Source: Voacanga thouarsii (Eukaryota > Streptophyta > Magnoliopsida > Gentianales > Apocynaceae). From it: a DNA stretch of 64,000 nucleotides. Where the stretch lies: the NCBI GenBank assembly GCA_026120185.1, contig JANUWF010001179.1, forward strand, positions 2,707,501 through 2,771,500, read 5' to 3'. The position numbers were made by a program, and so were the translations under genes. Below are positions 11,529 to 23,752 of this stretch, in pieces; position 1 is the stretch's first letter, and every line of letters starts with the position of its first letter. The notes below the pieces were generated by a model. The model was given only the letters and a program-made list of their open reading frames with translations, was not told the origin of the DNA and did not search any database.

Positions 11529-12907
11529 AGAAAAGGATTTCGTGTGTTGGGTTTTTTGTGGTGTCACACCCTTAGCTAGGGTTTTTGTGTGTTTCATCTA
11601 TATGTTACACAAAAATCCCCTACCAAAACTGACAATTCTAATCCTATTAGAATTTTCTAATTGTAATTGGAAACATCAAGTTCTCATAATTACAATTAAG
11701 ACCATAAATTTAACTAATTATAATTTGTCCATAACAACTTCTCTTTCTCTCAATTAACCCCACTATGTTATCAAATAACATCTTGAGTATATAATCCTCT
11801 ATTGTGTGTGACCTATTAGGCTTCCCAGTCAATTAGTAGAGAACATGAATTAATCCAAACGTCTTTGAGATTAATAATCTATAATCAATTAGAATTAATC
11901 CTATTAATTTTAATCAGGATTGGTTTATTAATTCATCAATTAATAAACCCATATTCCTATATCATAAGCGGTATCTAGCAACACATCATGACCACACAAG
12001 AGTCCAAGAAATCAAGTGGCTTGACATGAACCATTCAATAACAAACTTTAGTGCAATTAACTTCTTTCACCATACAATATCTCATTCGATTTAGAGTATG
12101 GAATTAGTGCCAACTCCCTCTAGAATTAATTCTGGCCCGAATACGATAGTACTTGTACCAGGAACCCACTACTCTAGATGTGTATCAATTGGAATTGTTT
12201 CCAATACACAATCGCCTTGGCCAAGGACTTCTCGAGTAGTAATTACTACAAGTGACCGTGAGATATTCGCCCCTACTATTAGGAGTGGTGAATCCTTTGT
12301 CACCCTCTCAACTACTTTCGTTTACCTCACAATGTACCTAATATCCATCCCATATGTGGCATCCCATATGTGGCCCTCGATCGAGCTCCGGAGATTGGAA
12401 TCAAAGTACAATACTCAACAAATAAAGTACCTTGGAGATCTCAAGTCTAAGGATACTTACCTGTTTGCTATATTGAGATTATATCACTGGCACTAAATAG
12501 TTATCCATGTGATTATCTCAAATTTAGGTCATCCAATGAACTTGTTCCATTAACAAGCATCTATGTGTTAACTTTGAGTATCTCAATACTCACGAATATG
12601 AGAACCACCGCCTGATCAAATTAGGAAGTCTAACACATGCTAGTCTTAACGCATTAGTGATGTCTTGTCTCATTAATACTACAACTAGGGGCTATTTAAG
12701 TACTAACACTATACAGTGTAGTAGGAATCTCATATCATGATCTCTATAATGATTTTCTTAACACAGTATTGTACTAGGGACTTTATCGAACAGTTATATT
12801 ACTTAAAAGTAAACAAAAGAAATTGTAAGATAAATAATGCCTTTTATTAGAATAAAATGTGTCATATACAATGTACAAGTGATTAACTCTTGGGCACAAC
12901 ACTAACA
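11128..12907 (-). mobile_element. Solo LTR (family D) nested inside the family C LTR
   Basis: It is 1780 bp, starts TG and ends CA, with an exact 5-bp duplication AATAC at 11123-11127 and 12908-12912. On the minus strand it opens TGTTAGTGTTGTGCCCAAG, a form typical of plant Copia LTRs, so that orientation is preferred. It holds a long (GA)n run and no retroelement coding sequence. The open frame at 12098-12496 has no recognisable domain. Confidence 0.88.
11473..11524 (+). repeat. (GA)26 microsatellite
   Basis: Uninterrupted GA dinucleotides inside the family D LTR. The purity suggests recent expansion compared with the decayed surroundings. Confidence 0.97.
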
Positions 12908-14350
12908 AATACGAGGCATTTTTTTCCATGAATAGTGCATTTAGTTTTGTAGTCATTAAGTATGTAACTTGATAGTAAAACCCTACAATCAATATAATGA
13001 CTATTCTTAAACTGTCCATGATCGATTATTATTAGTGGAACAATAATAAATTAAAATTAATATGATTGTGACTTGATGACTATGTTTTACTGGTCATGGA
13101 TATATGTGATATCAAGTCAAAACATAAATAAATATTACAGAACATTGTAATGGACATGACCCACTGTGAGAGTACTTCATGGAACATGTCATAAGTATTT
13201 TCTAGTAATAATGATATTAAAAGTCCTTCGACCTGAATTCATCATAGTTTCCTACTTGATAAATTCTATATTTTGACATTGTCTAAAGTTGTCTTTAACC
13301 AGATAATATATTAGACTATTGTTGGATATAGAATAAATCAAAGAGAGGAATATGATTGATAGTGAAGGAATTTGAGAGATATTCATGGGCCTCTTGATAA
13401 GTTAGACTGTTAAAATGCATGGTCGTGCTTAAATATATCAATCTAAAATATTGATATCATTTGTTTGAACAGTCTACTATGAGATCAAAAAATGGTTGAT
13501 TAAGCTTTATAAGGATGACATGCTCTGTACCTTATACTTAATCTGGATATTGTGTGACAAAAGGACTACATATAAAATTATAATTTGGTTCAAAGAGATC
13601 ACTAATCTTCATTTAACCTGGATAGTTATAATATTTTGCTAGAAATTGCTTATAACTCCTAGGCCATTTAAATGTGATTTGGGCACACTGCAAATGTTAA
13701 ATGAACTTATAGGGTTATACAATAAGTGAACTTGTTAGGTTATTTTTTTGGTAACCAGGTTTAATGAATCTAGAAATATGTTTAAGTTAATCGAACCTAG
13801 AAAATTTACCAGATACAATGAATCTGGAAATATGTCCACATTCGATGTAGCTGGATGATGTCTAGATTGTAAGAATCTAACTCGATAAATTAAATAGTTA
13901 AATTACCGAGGTAATGGTAGAATTTTATCATATCAGTTTTAATTTAATTTGAATTTAAAATAAAATATGATAAGATATTATCAAAGTTAGACTCCAAGAG
14001 GTTCGGATGGGTTTTAAGAAAACCCTAGCTGTCTTCTCAAGGGATCTGTTCTGTTAAAAAAATATTTGTGCCTCCATTCACCAGAAAAATCAAGCCTCTT
14101 AAACCCTAGGCACTAGCACTCTCGGGGTAACAGTTATTTTACCTTGTGTATCCGATAGAGGGCGTTCGCACACTGCAGCGTCTGGTGATCATTCGGGATG
14201 CATGTACGACGGCAAAATCAGAATCGAAGGATCTTGATTATACCGAATAGAGGTAATTCTGTAATCTTTAGATCTTCTTAATCATTTACTTGGGTTCTTG
14301 GAAAGGATTCGTGGATGTTTTTCATGTTTAGGAGTCAATGAATCCTAACA

Positions 14351-15300
14351 GTAAGGACATTATCATCCGTTAAGGTTTGGCTATCTAGTCAATTTAGCAT
14401 GAAAGATTTGGGAGAAGTTACCTATATTCTAGGCATTAAGCTTTTTAGAGATAGGAAGCAAAGAATGTTAGGCTTATTCCAAACTGCTTATATTTACAAG
14501 ATATTCATCAAGTACAACATAGATCAATGTAAATGGGCTATTATACCCTTTAGATATGGATTATCCTTATCTTCCAAGCAATGTCCTCAGATACAGGAAG
14601 ACAAGTAGAAAATGAGTAGGATCCCTTATGCTTCGGTTGTAGGAAGTTTCATGTATGCTATGCTTTATACTAGGCCAGATATCTACTTTACAATAGGCAT
14701 AATTAGTAGATATCAGTCAAACCCAGGGGAAGCTCACTGGCAAGCTGTAAAGCATATACTCAAATATCTCAAGGAAACGAGAGATTATATAATTGTATAT
14801 CGTACTGATGATTTGGTTCCTACCAGTTACACAAACTTCCAAGTGGATAAAGATGAAAGAAAATTCACTAGTGGATATGTCTTCACTTTGTCTAGAGGAG
14901 CAATTTCATGCAAAAGTATCAAGCAATCTTACATTACTGATTATACCATGGAAGCTGAGCACGTTGCTGCTTCAAAAGTTTCTAAAGAAGCTGTGTGGTT
15001 CTAAAAGTTCCTCATAGAACTGGGAGTAGTACCATACATGGATAGGCCTGTCACCATTTATTGTGACAACTCTGGAGCGGTGTCACAATGCAAGGAATCT
15101 CGAAACCATAGGAAGGGCAAGCACATAGAAAGGAAGTATCACTTCATCCGGGAGTTCATTCAGAAATGGGATATTATGGTCGATCAGATTTTCTTTGTCA
15201 ACAATCTGGCGGATCCCTTTACTAAGCCTATGATAGAAAAAGGTATTTTGCAGACACTTAGATGTCATAGGGGTAGGCACTTATGGACTTTTTTAGTCTT
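14351..15300 (+). pseudogene. Outer Copia pol, segment 3: end of RT and RNase H
   Basis: The reverse transcriptase of the outer element resumes with TLSSVKVWLSSQFSMKDLGE, the residues expected just after the YVDD block that ends at 11060. RNase H follows: SRIPYASVVGSFMYAMLYTR (14615), STMEAE-like YTMEAEHVAASKVSKEAV (14943), TIYCDNSGAVSQCKESRN (15053), KHIERKYHFIREFIQ and LADPFTKPMIEKGI (15208). There is a stop at 14609 and another at 15002. The Asp, Glu and Asp of RNase H can still be seen. The polypurine tract and 3' LTR come directly after. Confidence 0.92.
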
Positions 15301-15319
15301 TGTAGTGCAAGTAGGAGAT

Positions 15320-17080
15320 TGTTGGAAAGTACACCCTCAAATAATGTGTATTCTATGTAAACATATTGCAATAAAATATTTATTCATTCAATTTAGTTTG
15401 TTTCTTATATTATTGCATATTTAAAGTCTAAGTATGACAAATAATGTTCTATGTGTTGGGTCATTCTTCACAGTAAGGTATAGAATACTTGTCACACAAG
15501 TAAAGTTGAGTTCTTTGTCATTTGATGGAACTGGGTAGTTCATCAAGGTAAGACTATTATTCCATGATTTTCAATGCGGAATGGTTTACCTTGAATCAGT
15601 GAGTAGTTCACTCACATCATAGGCATCAACGTATTTCGAATACGTAGAACTAGACCTGTAGTAGTGGTCTTTCTTAAAGTAATATAATTATACAGACTAG
15701 ACTATTACTACTACAACGTGGGCGGATACCTTCATACTTGAGTGTAAGTTGGTGGTCTGATGAAGTTAGGGTTTTATAATTTGATATATGTTGGATGAGA
15801 TTTCTTTTGTGATATTAATATCTTTGTATGTTGTGTGTATTACTCTAGTTAGTTAAGACGGACTCATGCAACAGAACTTCTGTGCTTCACTTAGTGAAGT
15901 TAAATCACCTTCTTATATTGTCCAGGATAATCTAATAATCTAGGGTCCTGGGAACATGACTCTTGTATGTGTGCTTTTGGGTTGCTTTCACTGATAAGCA
16001 AGTACATTCAAGTGAGTCATGGATTATCAGACTAGAGATCTAAAGATGGTAGATGTCCTTGAGATGGGTGTTAGTACATTTACCCTGTCTCATTGATGGG
16101 TGTTACATAGAAGGGTATTTTTGTCATTTCACCTGTAGGTAGGAGACATTGCTTTAGCAATATTATTCTTGGAGCCAATATTTTCATATGGTGATACACA
16201 GAAATTTTCAAAATGATAAAATGTATCTATATAATAGTAAGGGCATTTTGGTCATTTTAGTAGCCATGAATAATATCTCTTGATCCCTAGAGTAACTCAA
16301 GTTACCTTGGTGTTATTTAGACACAATCTGGACTTAATGGACAATTATTTAAAAGATAAATAAAATTTATAATTAGAATTAATTAATTAGTCTTGGGTTT
16401 TAATAAGGCCCAGAAAAGATAATTAATTAATTAAGAGAATTGAGCTGGAATAAATTAATTGATTGAGTCGATGTATGTTGACATATATTAAGAGTCTAAT
16501 TAGAATTAATTAGTCAGTATTAGGTATTTAATAAGGCCCAAAAAAGATAATTAATTAATTAAGAGGATTGAGCCAGTCTTGAATTGGTTTTTGAGCACGG
16601 CATCTAGCCCATTAGGGCTTCATGTTTGCGGCCATTAGGGCTTGAAAATGCCCTACGCTGGCCAAATATAGTGACATGAGAAGGAAAAAATAATGATGTT
16701 GTTTTTGTGAGTTCTTTTCTTTGGAGTGTGTGCTGTCTCCTCTCATTTCTCTCTGGTTTCTCATCCTTTCTCTTCCTTCTTGATTGTAGAGTGTGATTTG
16801 ATTATCTAAAAGGAGCTCTCACTACGCTATTGCCAAGAGTAAGGTAGAGTCATACTCCGAAAGATGAAGAGAAGTAGCTTGTAGACACTTGATGCATAGG
16901 AGTAAAAGATTGGTAGGAGTTCCAATTGAACAGTAGGCACCTCCTTCTCTCCCTCCAACGCAAGAAGAAGTTCCTGTTCGTTGGTCAATCCGCAACCAAT
17001 AAGAAAAAAAGTAGGTACTCTCTCCTAGATGAATATTAGAAAATTGAAAAATTTTCCGTTGCATTTTCTTTGATGTTTTT
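15320..17080 (+). repeat. 3' LTR of the outer Copia (family B), right end unresolved
   Basis: Starts TGTTGGAAAG after a purine-rich GTAGGAGATT. It shares architecture with family A LTRs: an AT-rich TTAATTAATTAA module in two copies (about 16376-16440 and 16497-16565), and a late pyrimidine-rich stretch near 16740. Its own 3' boundary merges with a reverse-oriented family A LTR somewhere in 17080-17110. The matching 5' LTR lies outside the window. Confidence 0.8.
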
Positions 17081-17085
17081 TGTTT

Positions 17086-19015
17086 TGATCCTTCGATAGA
17101 AGCTGTACATGCTATGGAAACAGAAGCCAAAAAAAAAAAAGAAAAAGAAAAACGCAGAAACCATGCAACAGAAGAATTAATCTTTGTTTACCTCTGTGTG
17201 TTTTTGGTTTATTTAGCCGTGAAGAAGATGATTGGACCACAGGAATAGATTCTTCTCTCCTTGATGTTTCTGGGATTATTGATGCTTCCGATTGAAATCC
17301 CGCGATTCACCTACTTCTCCGGGGCATCAACGTAGAAGCCTTTGCTTCTCAAAATATTCCACTACCCAATATATGTTGATGAAAACAACTCAAGCGAAGA
17401 AGGTCAAGTCTTCTTGATCCTTTGCTATTAATTAGCAAAATCAAGAGGACAAAAGAAACCGGAAACAAACGAGAGATAGAGAAAGGCAAGAACAAAGCTT
17501 CTTTTTTTTCACAGACCTAATGCACACACAAGATGCACACGGTTATCTTCTTGATAACCTAAACCCCAGAGGTTTTATTTTTTGAAAAACCTTTGGTTGT
17601 TATCTAGATAACCATCAAAGAAGACGTTTTTTTCAACTCTTCAATTCTGTGAATTAATTAAAACCCTTTTTGGTCCAAGCTATTGGGCTATTAATATTAT
17701 TTATTATTTTTCTTGGACCCAATGAGTCCAAAATAATAAACATTAATTATTTATTTTTTGGGCTTATAAAAATAACTCAATAAATAATTAATGATCCCAA
17801 ATAAAACAAAATAATTATTCAAGCCTTTCTATCTAATTTAGGCCTAGATTAATTTTTGTAATTATTCATTATGGGTTTAGGTCTTAAATAATTAATTAAC
17901 CAATTAAACTAGATAATATATTTAATTTAAATTCTCTCGTTCTTTTATTTTATTCCAGTCCAAAAATAAATTAGAATTGTTGAATAAAATAAAATCCTTT
18001 TAATCGACACCATTTCTCAATCTAAAATTAATTAGGATTTACGGGCTATTTCGAGGACAAAAAGGACACATCGCCTTGGCTAATAAAATGACTAAAATAC
18101 TTTTGCTATATAAATAGTTGTATTTTATATTTTAAATATTTTTTAATATTACCATAGGAAAATATTGACTCCAAAGACAATGTTGTGTTAGCTATGTCTT
18201 TGGCCTATATGTGAAATGACTAAAATACCTCTCTACACATTGTCGTGCATTTAGAGAGGAAATAGTGTACTGACACCTCTCCAAAAGACGTCTCCCATCC
18301 TTAGGCTTCTACTCTAATGATTCACGACTTCTTGAAATATTTTTGCTTTCTAAGGGAGTTACCCTAAAGCAAATTTCCAAGCCATATTCCCCAGGGTCCT
18401 GGATAATTAGATCATTCGGACAACCACAAGAGGTAATATAGTGTAGAAACTATCTTGTACAAGTTTGTTATAACTAACTAGTTACATATTCCCAATATAC
18501 AAGTATATTGGTCCCACAGAAGAACCTTAAATATAGTATATCAAAGCATACGCTTCTAACTTCGTCAGACCACCAACTCATATTGAAGCTGTAGAGTACA
18601 AGTCCATGCTGTAGCAGTAGTTGTCTAGGTTTCTATCACGTAGTACTTTTAGAAACCACTACTACAAGTCTAGTTCTACGTATTTGAAATACGCTTGTAT
18701 TATGAAATGAGAAGACTATTCATTAGCTAAAGGTAAGCCATTTTTTATTTAGAATTCGTAAAATAATGACCTTACCATGATGAGATTCCTATTCTTATCA
18801 TTCAGTTAAGAACAATAGTTTATGTGTTAAGTAATCCATAGTCCATACCTTACTGTCAAAGACCTCCATTCACTTAAACACAGTGGGTTTTTTTCAATGA
18901 AAATTGTACACAATGGTAAAGAAGTATTCACAAATAATTTTTGAGAATAATATTTTTATTAATACATGTCAAAATTACATCAGAAATCTAGTTTAAGATG
19001 GCATACATTCGAACA
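17086..19015 (-). mobile_element. Reverse-oriented LTR of family A, probably solo
   Basis: The right end, read on the minus strand, is TGTTCGAATGTATGCCATCT, the family A LTR start also seen at 848 and 8342. The block from about 17640 to 19015 mirrors family A throughout, including the paired AT-rich modules. The left end is uncertain within about 17081-17109. CTTTT follows the right end, and only TTTTT was found at a possible left end, so the target duplication is unproven. Confidence 0.82.
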
Positions 19016-20941
19016 CTTTTATAATCGAATATTGGAAGAAGGCTGTTTGAGAGGATATAACTTGTATGAGGAAACTTAGAAGAAAGAGTAAGAAAGTTAG
19101 ATTGAATTACCATACTAGGGATTCACTGACATGACTTTCCCTTCTTAATTTGATGCATCCACGTATAACGCCTGAAGCTCGATAGGTGGAACTTTGATCT
19201 TCTCTTATGCTCTTGGAAATTTTTCTCATTCTTCCTCTTTTACAATTGTAAGGTACATGTCCATTGTGGCCGAATCAGAAGTGGTATAAGGATTGCAATT
19301 CCTCTAATGAAAAATAATAGTAACACTCCAATCCTAAGAATCTTCTTATATTTATAACCTTTTCGAGTCGCATCTACTTCCAGGTTTTCTTTGTTCCTAA
19401 GCGAGCATTTAAGTATTCATTTGTGGTATTAGGTTGTTGTCTCCATCAATCCTAGTTGCATTTTTTCAATTAGTTAGATGTGATAGTAGAGTGAGGTTTT
19501 CTTATTTAACTAAAGCAGTCTTGAACAACTCCTCATTGGTTGTGTAGAATCTCCACGTTTGAAGCATCCCTAGTTCAACTCCTTAAACTAATAATTTAGT
19601 TGCATGTGTTTCTTCCTCCTGCAGTGATGGCAAATTGCTGAAATTGGAGCATCTTCCATTGATGTAATCCTTATATGTTTCCTGATATTCTTCCATTATT
19701 GTTCTACTGGTCCTTTTGCATGAAAATTTCCGTCTTCAGAATTGTTCTTAAAGTCATCCTATCTAGGTCTTCCTCCTTTGTTGGTGTGGTTATGTCCACT
19801 ATAGTAGTACAATTATAAATAGTACACACTTTCCATAATCATTGCTTCTGCAAATTCTACTCACATGCAATATCCAGATACCCCTCGAGGTAACATTCCT
19901 AAAGCCAATTATTCGGGCCTAAAATTAATGTGCAAATATGCCATGTACTAAAAACAAGTACATTTATATAGCATGCTCAGTCAAGATAAAATACATATAA
20001 AGATATTGCATAAATATTTCACATAATATACATCTCACATAATCATAGGACATTCCAAACAATGTCTTTTTATTCACACATAATTATCAGGCATAACAAA
20101 AAATCACAAATCTCCAAAGTATAAATATCAAAATCATAAATCCCAGCAGTAATCCCCATTTCTAAGCTCTTATCATCATAATACGATCCTATCTGTCAAA
20201 TCAGAGCTAGGATAGTCAAAATAGTAAGGCTAGAATGATTATCAAGATTATATATCTCTTTATCACATGTAGTCCTTGTATACCCAAAGAATCTTGCATA
20301 AGCATAGTTATCACATTCCCTAAAATATCTAACTATTCCTGTCAATACAGGTTTTTTTTTTTCTCACAGCCTCATCAAGGTTGTCGTCATTACAATACAC
20401 AAGGATAAAATTTCCTCCTATAACAACTCATCAACACGTTGCAAGATTTTTTTTAAAAAAAATTCAAATCATCATCAAAAGAGCTCAAACACAGATAACG
20501 ATAGTTATTCTTAAATTTTAAATCCTTAATTTTAAAGGTAATACTCAGCCCTATGCTCAACTTAACCTAGACTTAACTAACAATTCCAGATTCCACAATG
20601 TAGAATCTATTCCATTAATCAAAAGATACCCCTAACCATGTTCTTAACTTTAATCTTACACTCCTTGAAATTCATCTCTCTAGGATCATCATCCTGGGCT
20701 ATAGGTTAACTTGTAGGTTCTAATTTCTGAGTTACTACTACCATATAATTTATACGTATCAACAAGTGCCCGAGTTATGACAAGTGTGGGGCTTCACAAG
20801 GGCCATGGCTATACGACAGTCTTATACATTCTAATAATCTTATTCATAGAAAATACACTAAGCTTAGCAAAAATCGTAAAACTTAAAATTCTAAATCCAT
20901 TAAATTAATGTAACTGCCTAAACTTAGCCTCTAATACTACT
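19016..20941 (-). other. Decayed internal region of a minus-strand LTR retrotransposon
   Basis: No open frame of useful length. On the minus strand the sequence next to the LTR at 20942 (about 20923-20940) reads AGTAGTATTAGAGGC, a decayed form of the initiator-tRNA-Met primer-binding site. That makes this the leader and gag region of the element whose 5' LTR starts at 20942. A residual zinc-knuckle-like string on the minus strand (about 19205-19270, FGHNGHVPYNCKRG) fits a gag C-terminus but has lost ligands. The assignment is tentative. Confidence 0.4.
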
Positions 20942-21766
20942 TGTAACACCCCGCTACCTACGTATCCCAAGAGGGGAGGGGATGCCGTCATGTTTAAAGG
21001 ATAAAGGGTCTTTATAACAAGGTAAATAAATAACTCACTGAAATAAAACCTCGAACAAAAACTTAAACGTAAAATAGCTCGAATAAAACTTATACAGAGT
21101 TCTCAAAATAAAGTTTGACAGAGCATTGTCTCTAGGAAAAACAACTAAAGACAAAAAGTACAAGATCTTGATCTCTAATCCCGACCATATCAAAAGTGCT
21201 CATGATCTAAAACATGCGCAAATAATGTGAGGAATGAATATCCTAGTAAGTCCTGTGTGTGAGAGTGTTTATTTGAAATAGTTTCGTGATATGCACTTTG
21301 AAATACCAAAAGCAAAATTGCAATCAAAATCAATAGGTTTAAACACAAGAGTGGTGTTTTCAATTTTCATTCTCAATAAATAACTTTATTTCAAGGAAAT
21401 TAGTTACTCAACAATAAAGTGGACTATGAAACTCTACATCATAGCCCTAAGTCATGAAATCCTATATCATGACCCGATACTGTGAAACCTTACATCACAG
21501 TACAGTGGGTGATTGGTCCATGGATGGGGATACTCCCTATTCTCCCAGACCCCTCTAACTTATCAGTTGTCCATTCTAGAGAAATTTAGTCTCTCTTGGA
21601 ACTAGTTGCAAGCTTGGACTAGCCGACTCCCTACCACTGTCGCCTAATCGAAAAACAAGTTCACCTCCTGGAGGTGGCCACGTATATGTAAGCTAGCTCA
21701 CTCTTTCTGAGGCTAGTACTAATAGCCTACCCTTATTGAGTACTCAACGTTTTTGCATCAAGTAGT

Positions 21767-21819
<53 letters not shown>

Positions 21820-22078
21820 GCATAACTTGGAAAACCTTGATAAAACCGATTAGTGCAAAAGTCAAGTGATTTATTTTGAAATTCTTAGTTTAAGAAATCT
21901 GTGCTTGGGTTGCAATAGAGTAAGAAAACTAGCCATATTAAAATTTTAATACAAAACTCGTGTTTCCAATGGGAAGACATAGTAGCTGACAATATTGCAA
22001 TTTCTATATTTTACATATAGTTTTAATGCAAGAACTTGCCTTGGTATAGCAAATCAATTTCTTAACCCCAATGAGTGA
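20942..22078 (-). repeat. Minus-strand Ty3/gypsy LTR, segment 1
   Basis: The + strand begins TGTAACACCCCGCTACCTA. Its reverse complement is the 3' end of a gypsy LTR and matches the last ~80 bp of the + oriented LTR at 23445-27874. The LTR is interrupted at 22079 by the 22084-36248 element and resumes at 36254. A (TA)n run occupies 21770-21816. Confidence 0.7.
21770..21816 (+). repeat. (TA)n microsatellite
   Basis: Pure TA dinucleotides inside the minus-strand gypsy LTR. Confidence 0.95.
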
Positions 22079-22461
22079 ATTCTTGATGTGTTAGAGTTGG
22101 GTTAAAAAAATTATGCAATTTTAAGTCGATTCCCAATTAAGTCTTAATTAAAATAGTAATATCTAAATCACACATATGAGCAAGTATACTTATCATTAAG
22201 TATAGTATATAAAATTAATGAATATCGATCCTCAAGGAACAACTACCGTTATTTACTTTTTACTCATTGCTTAACCGACTAAATAAAGTGATAAAGAATA
22301 AAGGTAAAAATAAAGATAAAAATATACATACATTTTGGAGAGAAAAACATGTAATTAGATAGATACTCTTGAAGTCATGACAATGAATCATTCAATAATT
22401 ATCACAATTAATTATTATCTTAGTATCGTGGAGGAATAATCACTATAGGAAAAGTGTCCTT

Positions 22462-22780
22462 TAGTGACAACGTAATGTTGTCACTAAATGCAAAAATGTT
22501 GTCACTAAAGACCTTTAGTGACAAAAAATTTGTTGTCACTTGAATGTCACTAAATCTATATCCCTAAAGGTATGAAGTGACAACTCATTTTTGTCACTGA
22601 AGCTTGTCTTTTAGTGACAATAGAATATTGTCAGTAATGTAATGAACTAATAGTGACAACATTTTTCATCATTAATTCATTACAAATGTTGTCACTATTA
22701 CCTATATCTTTTTACTAACGATCATTCATTAGTGACAACATTCATATATATTAGTGACAACCAAATTTCTTGTCACTAAT
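22462..22780. repeat. Left subterminal repeat array of the CACTA
   Basis: Multiple copies of a ~12-bp motif, TTTAGTGACAAC and its complement GTTGTCACTAAA, in alternating orientation. Such arrays in CACTA elements are the known binding sites for the accessory TNPA-type protein. Confidence 0.85.
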
Positions 22781-22818
22781 TTATTTTCAAGCTAATTTTT
22801 TTATTAAATTTATAATTC

Positions 22819-23043
22819 AGCACGGTCCACATGAACCCATCGTACTGGATCGGAGCTCTTTTACTAAATTTTTTAAAAATTTTAATTTAGCATGGTCCAC
22901 GTAAACCCATCATTACCAGATTGAATCTCCCTTACTGAATTTTTAAAAATTTTTAATTTAGCATGGTGTACGTGAACCCACCGCACCGGATCACAACTTC
23001 TCCAGAGAATGGTCCACGTGAACCCATCGCACCAGATCGTAAT
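22819..23043 (+). repeat. Tandem repeat, ~70-bp unit
   Basis: Units start at 22819, 22889, 22960 and (shortened) about 23009, each with GGTCCACGTGAACCCATCG-like sequence followed by an AT-rich tail. The fourth copy, and in part the third, carries a CACGTG-like core. It lies in the CACTA left arm. Confidence 0.85.
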
Positions 23044-23688
23044 TCCAAATCAACTTGAATTTGAGAGTTAAGTGAGGCAACAAAGATTCAATATTGCAAC
23101 TTCACGCATAGAGACCTTGTGTCTCAGCAATTGAGTCAAGCCACTTTGTGTTCTATAATCCTTTTTTTTTATTTATTTAAACTATTCGTAATAACTTTCA
23201 AATTTTTAAAACAATAATATAATATAAAAATATAATAATTAAATTAATTTTTTTTATGAAACAACATAATTCAATATAATAAAATATTTTTATATTTATA
23301 TAAATTTAAAATTTTATATACTATTAATTAAAGTATTATTTTTATTAAATGATTTTAAACATATAGATTTATTAAAAAAAAACTTATACATATATTTATC
23401 CAATACAAACATATACACAAATATATATACACACACACACACAGTGAAACCCCACCTAAAACCTAGCCTAGAGTAAGGGGGATGGGATGTATTATGTCAT
23501 CATGAATAAAATATATCTTTTGAATGACTTTATGTGCCTTAGAATTGTGGTTTTTAGGTTATATGATTTATCTGTGCTTGTTAAATAGAAAGGGTAAAAG
23601 GGTAATTTTGCTTGAGGTCAAAATAGGAAGATAGCTTGAGGTTTAGATAAGAAGAATATTGGTTGAGAAAATAAGAACAAAAATTAAT

Positions 23689-23752
23689 GTGGTTAAGTGG
23701 TTATAGCTTTGTGATTTAATCTCTAAGGTCTTGAGTTCAAATCCCATCACTT
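23689..23752 (+). promoter_or_regulatory. tRNA-promoter-like A/B-box motif inside the LTR
   Basis: GTGGTTAAGTGGTTATAGC resembles an RNA polymerase III A box, and about 40 bases on GAGTTCAAATCCC resembles a B box. The same pair with similar spacing occurs on the minus strand at about 61526-61610 in another LTR. Function is not shown; it may be a remnant of a tRNA or SINE. Confidence 0.35.

Larger units (their letters stand above)
11061..14350 (+). mobile_element. Solo Copia-type LTR (family C), split by a nested LTR
   Basis: It begins TGTTAGCAATATGCCCTAG, ends CCTAACA and lies inside the RT domain of the outer Copia. After removing the nested 11128-12907 insertion and one target copy it is about 1.5 kb. 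It matches, in reverse complement, the whole of 51062-52591. No internal coding region remains, so it is a solo LTR from LTR-LTR recombination. The flanks ATAGG (11056-11060) and GTAAG (14351-14355) agree at 3 of 5 bases, differ only by transitions, and look like a decayed target duplication. Confidence 0.88.

Noticed and set aside
12098..12496. 132-codon open frame on the + strand
   Set aside because: It lies within the family D solo LTR, has no recognisable domain and runs opposite to the LTR's likely transcription.
22462..22780. Regularly recurring TTTAGTGACAAC-type motifs considered as a CRISPR-like array
   Set aside because: Motifs alternate in orientation and are irregularly spaced at the end of a CACTA with proven terminal repeats and target copies. 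The genome is eukaryotic.
23689..23752. Possible tRNA gene
   Set aside because: A and B boxes are present, but I see no cloverleaf arms, anticodon loop or acceptor stem pairing. It is kept only as a promoter-like motif.
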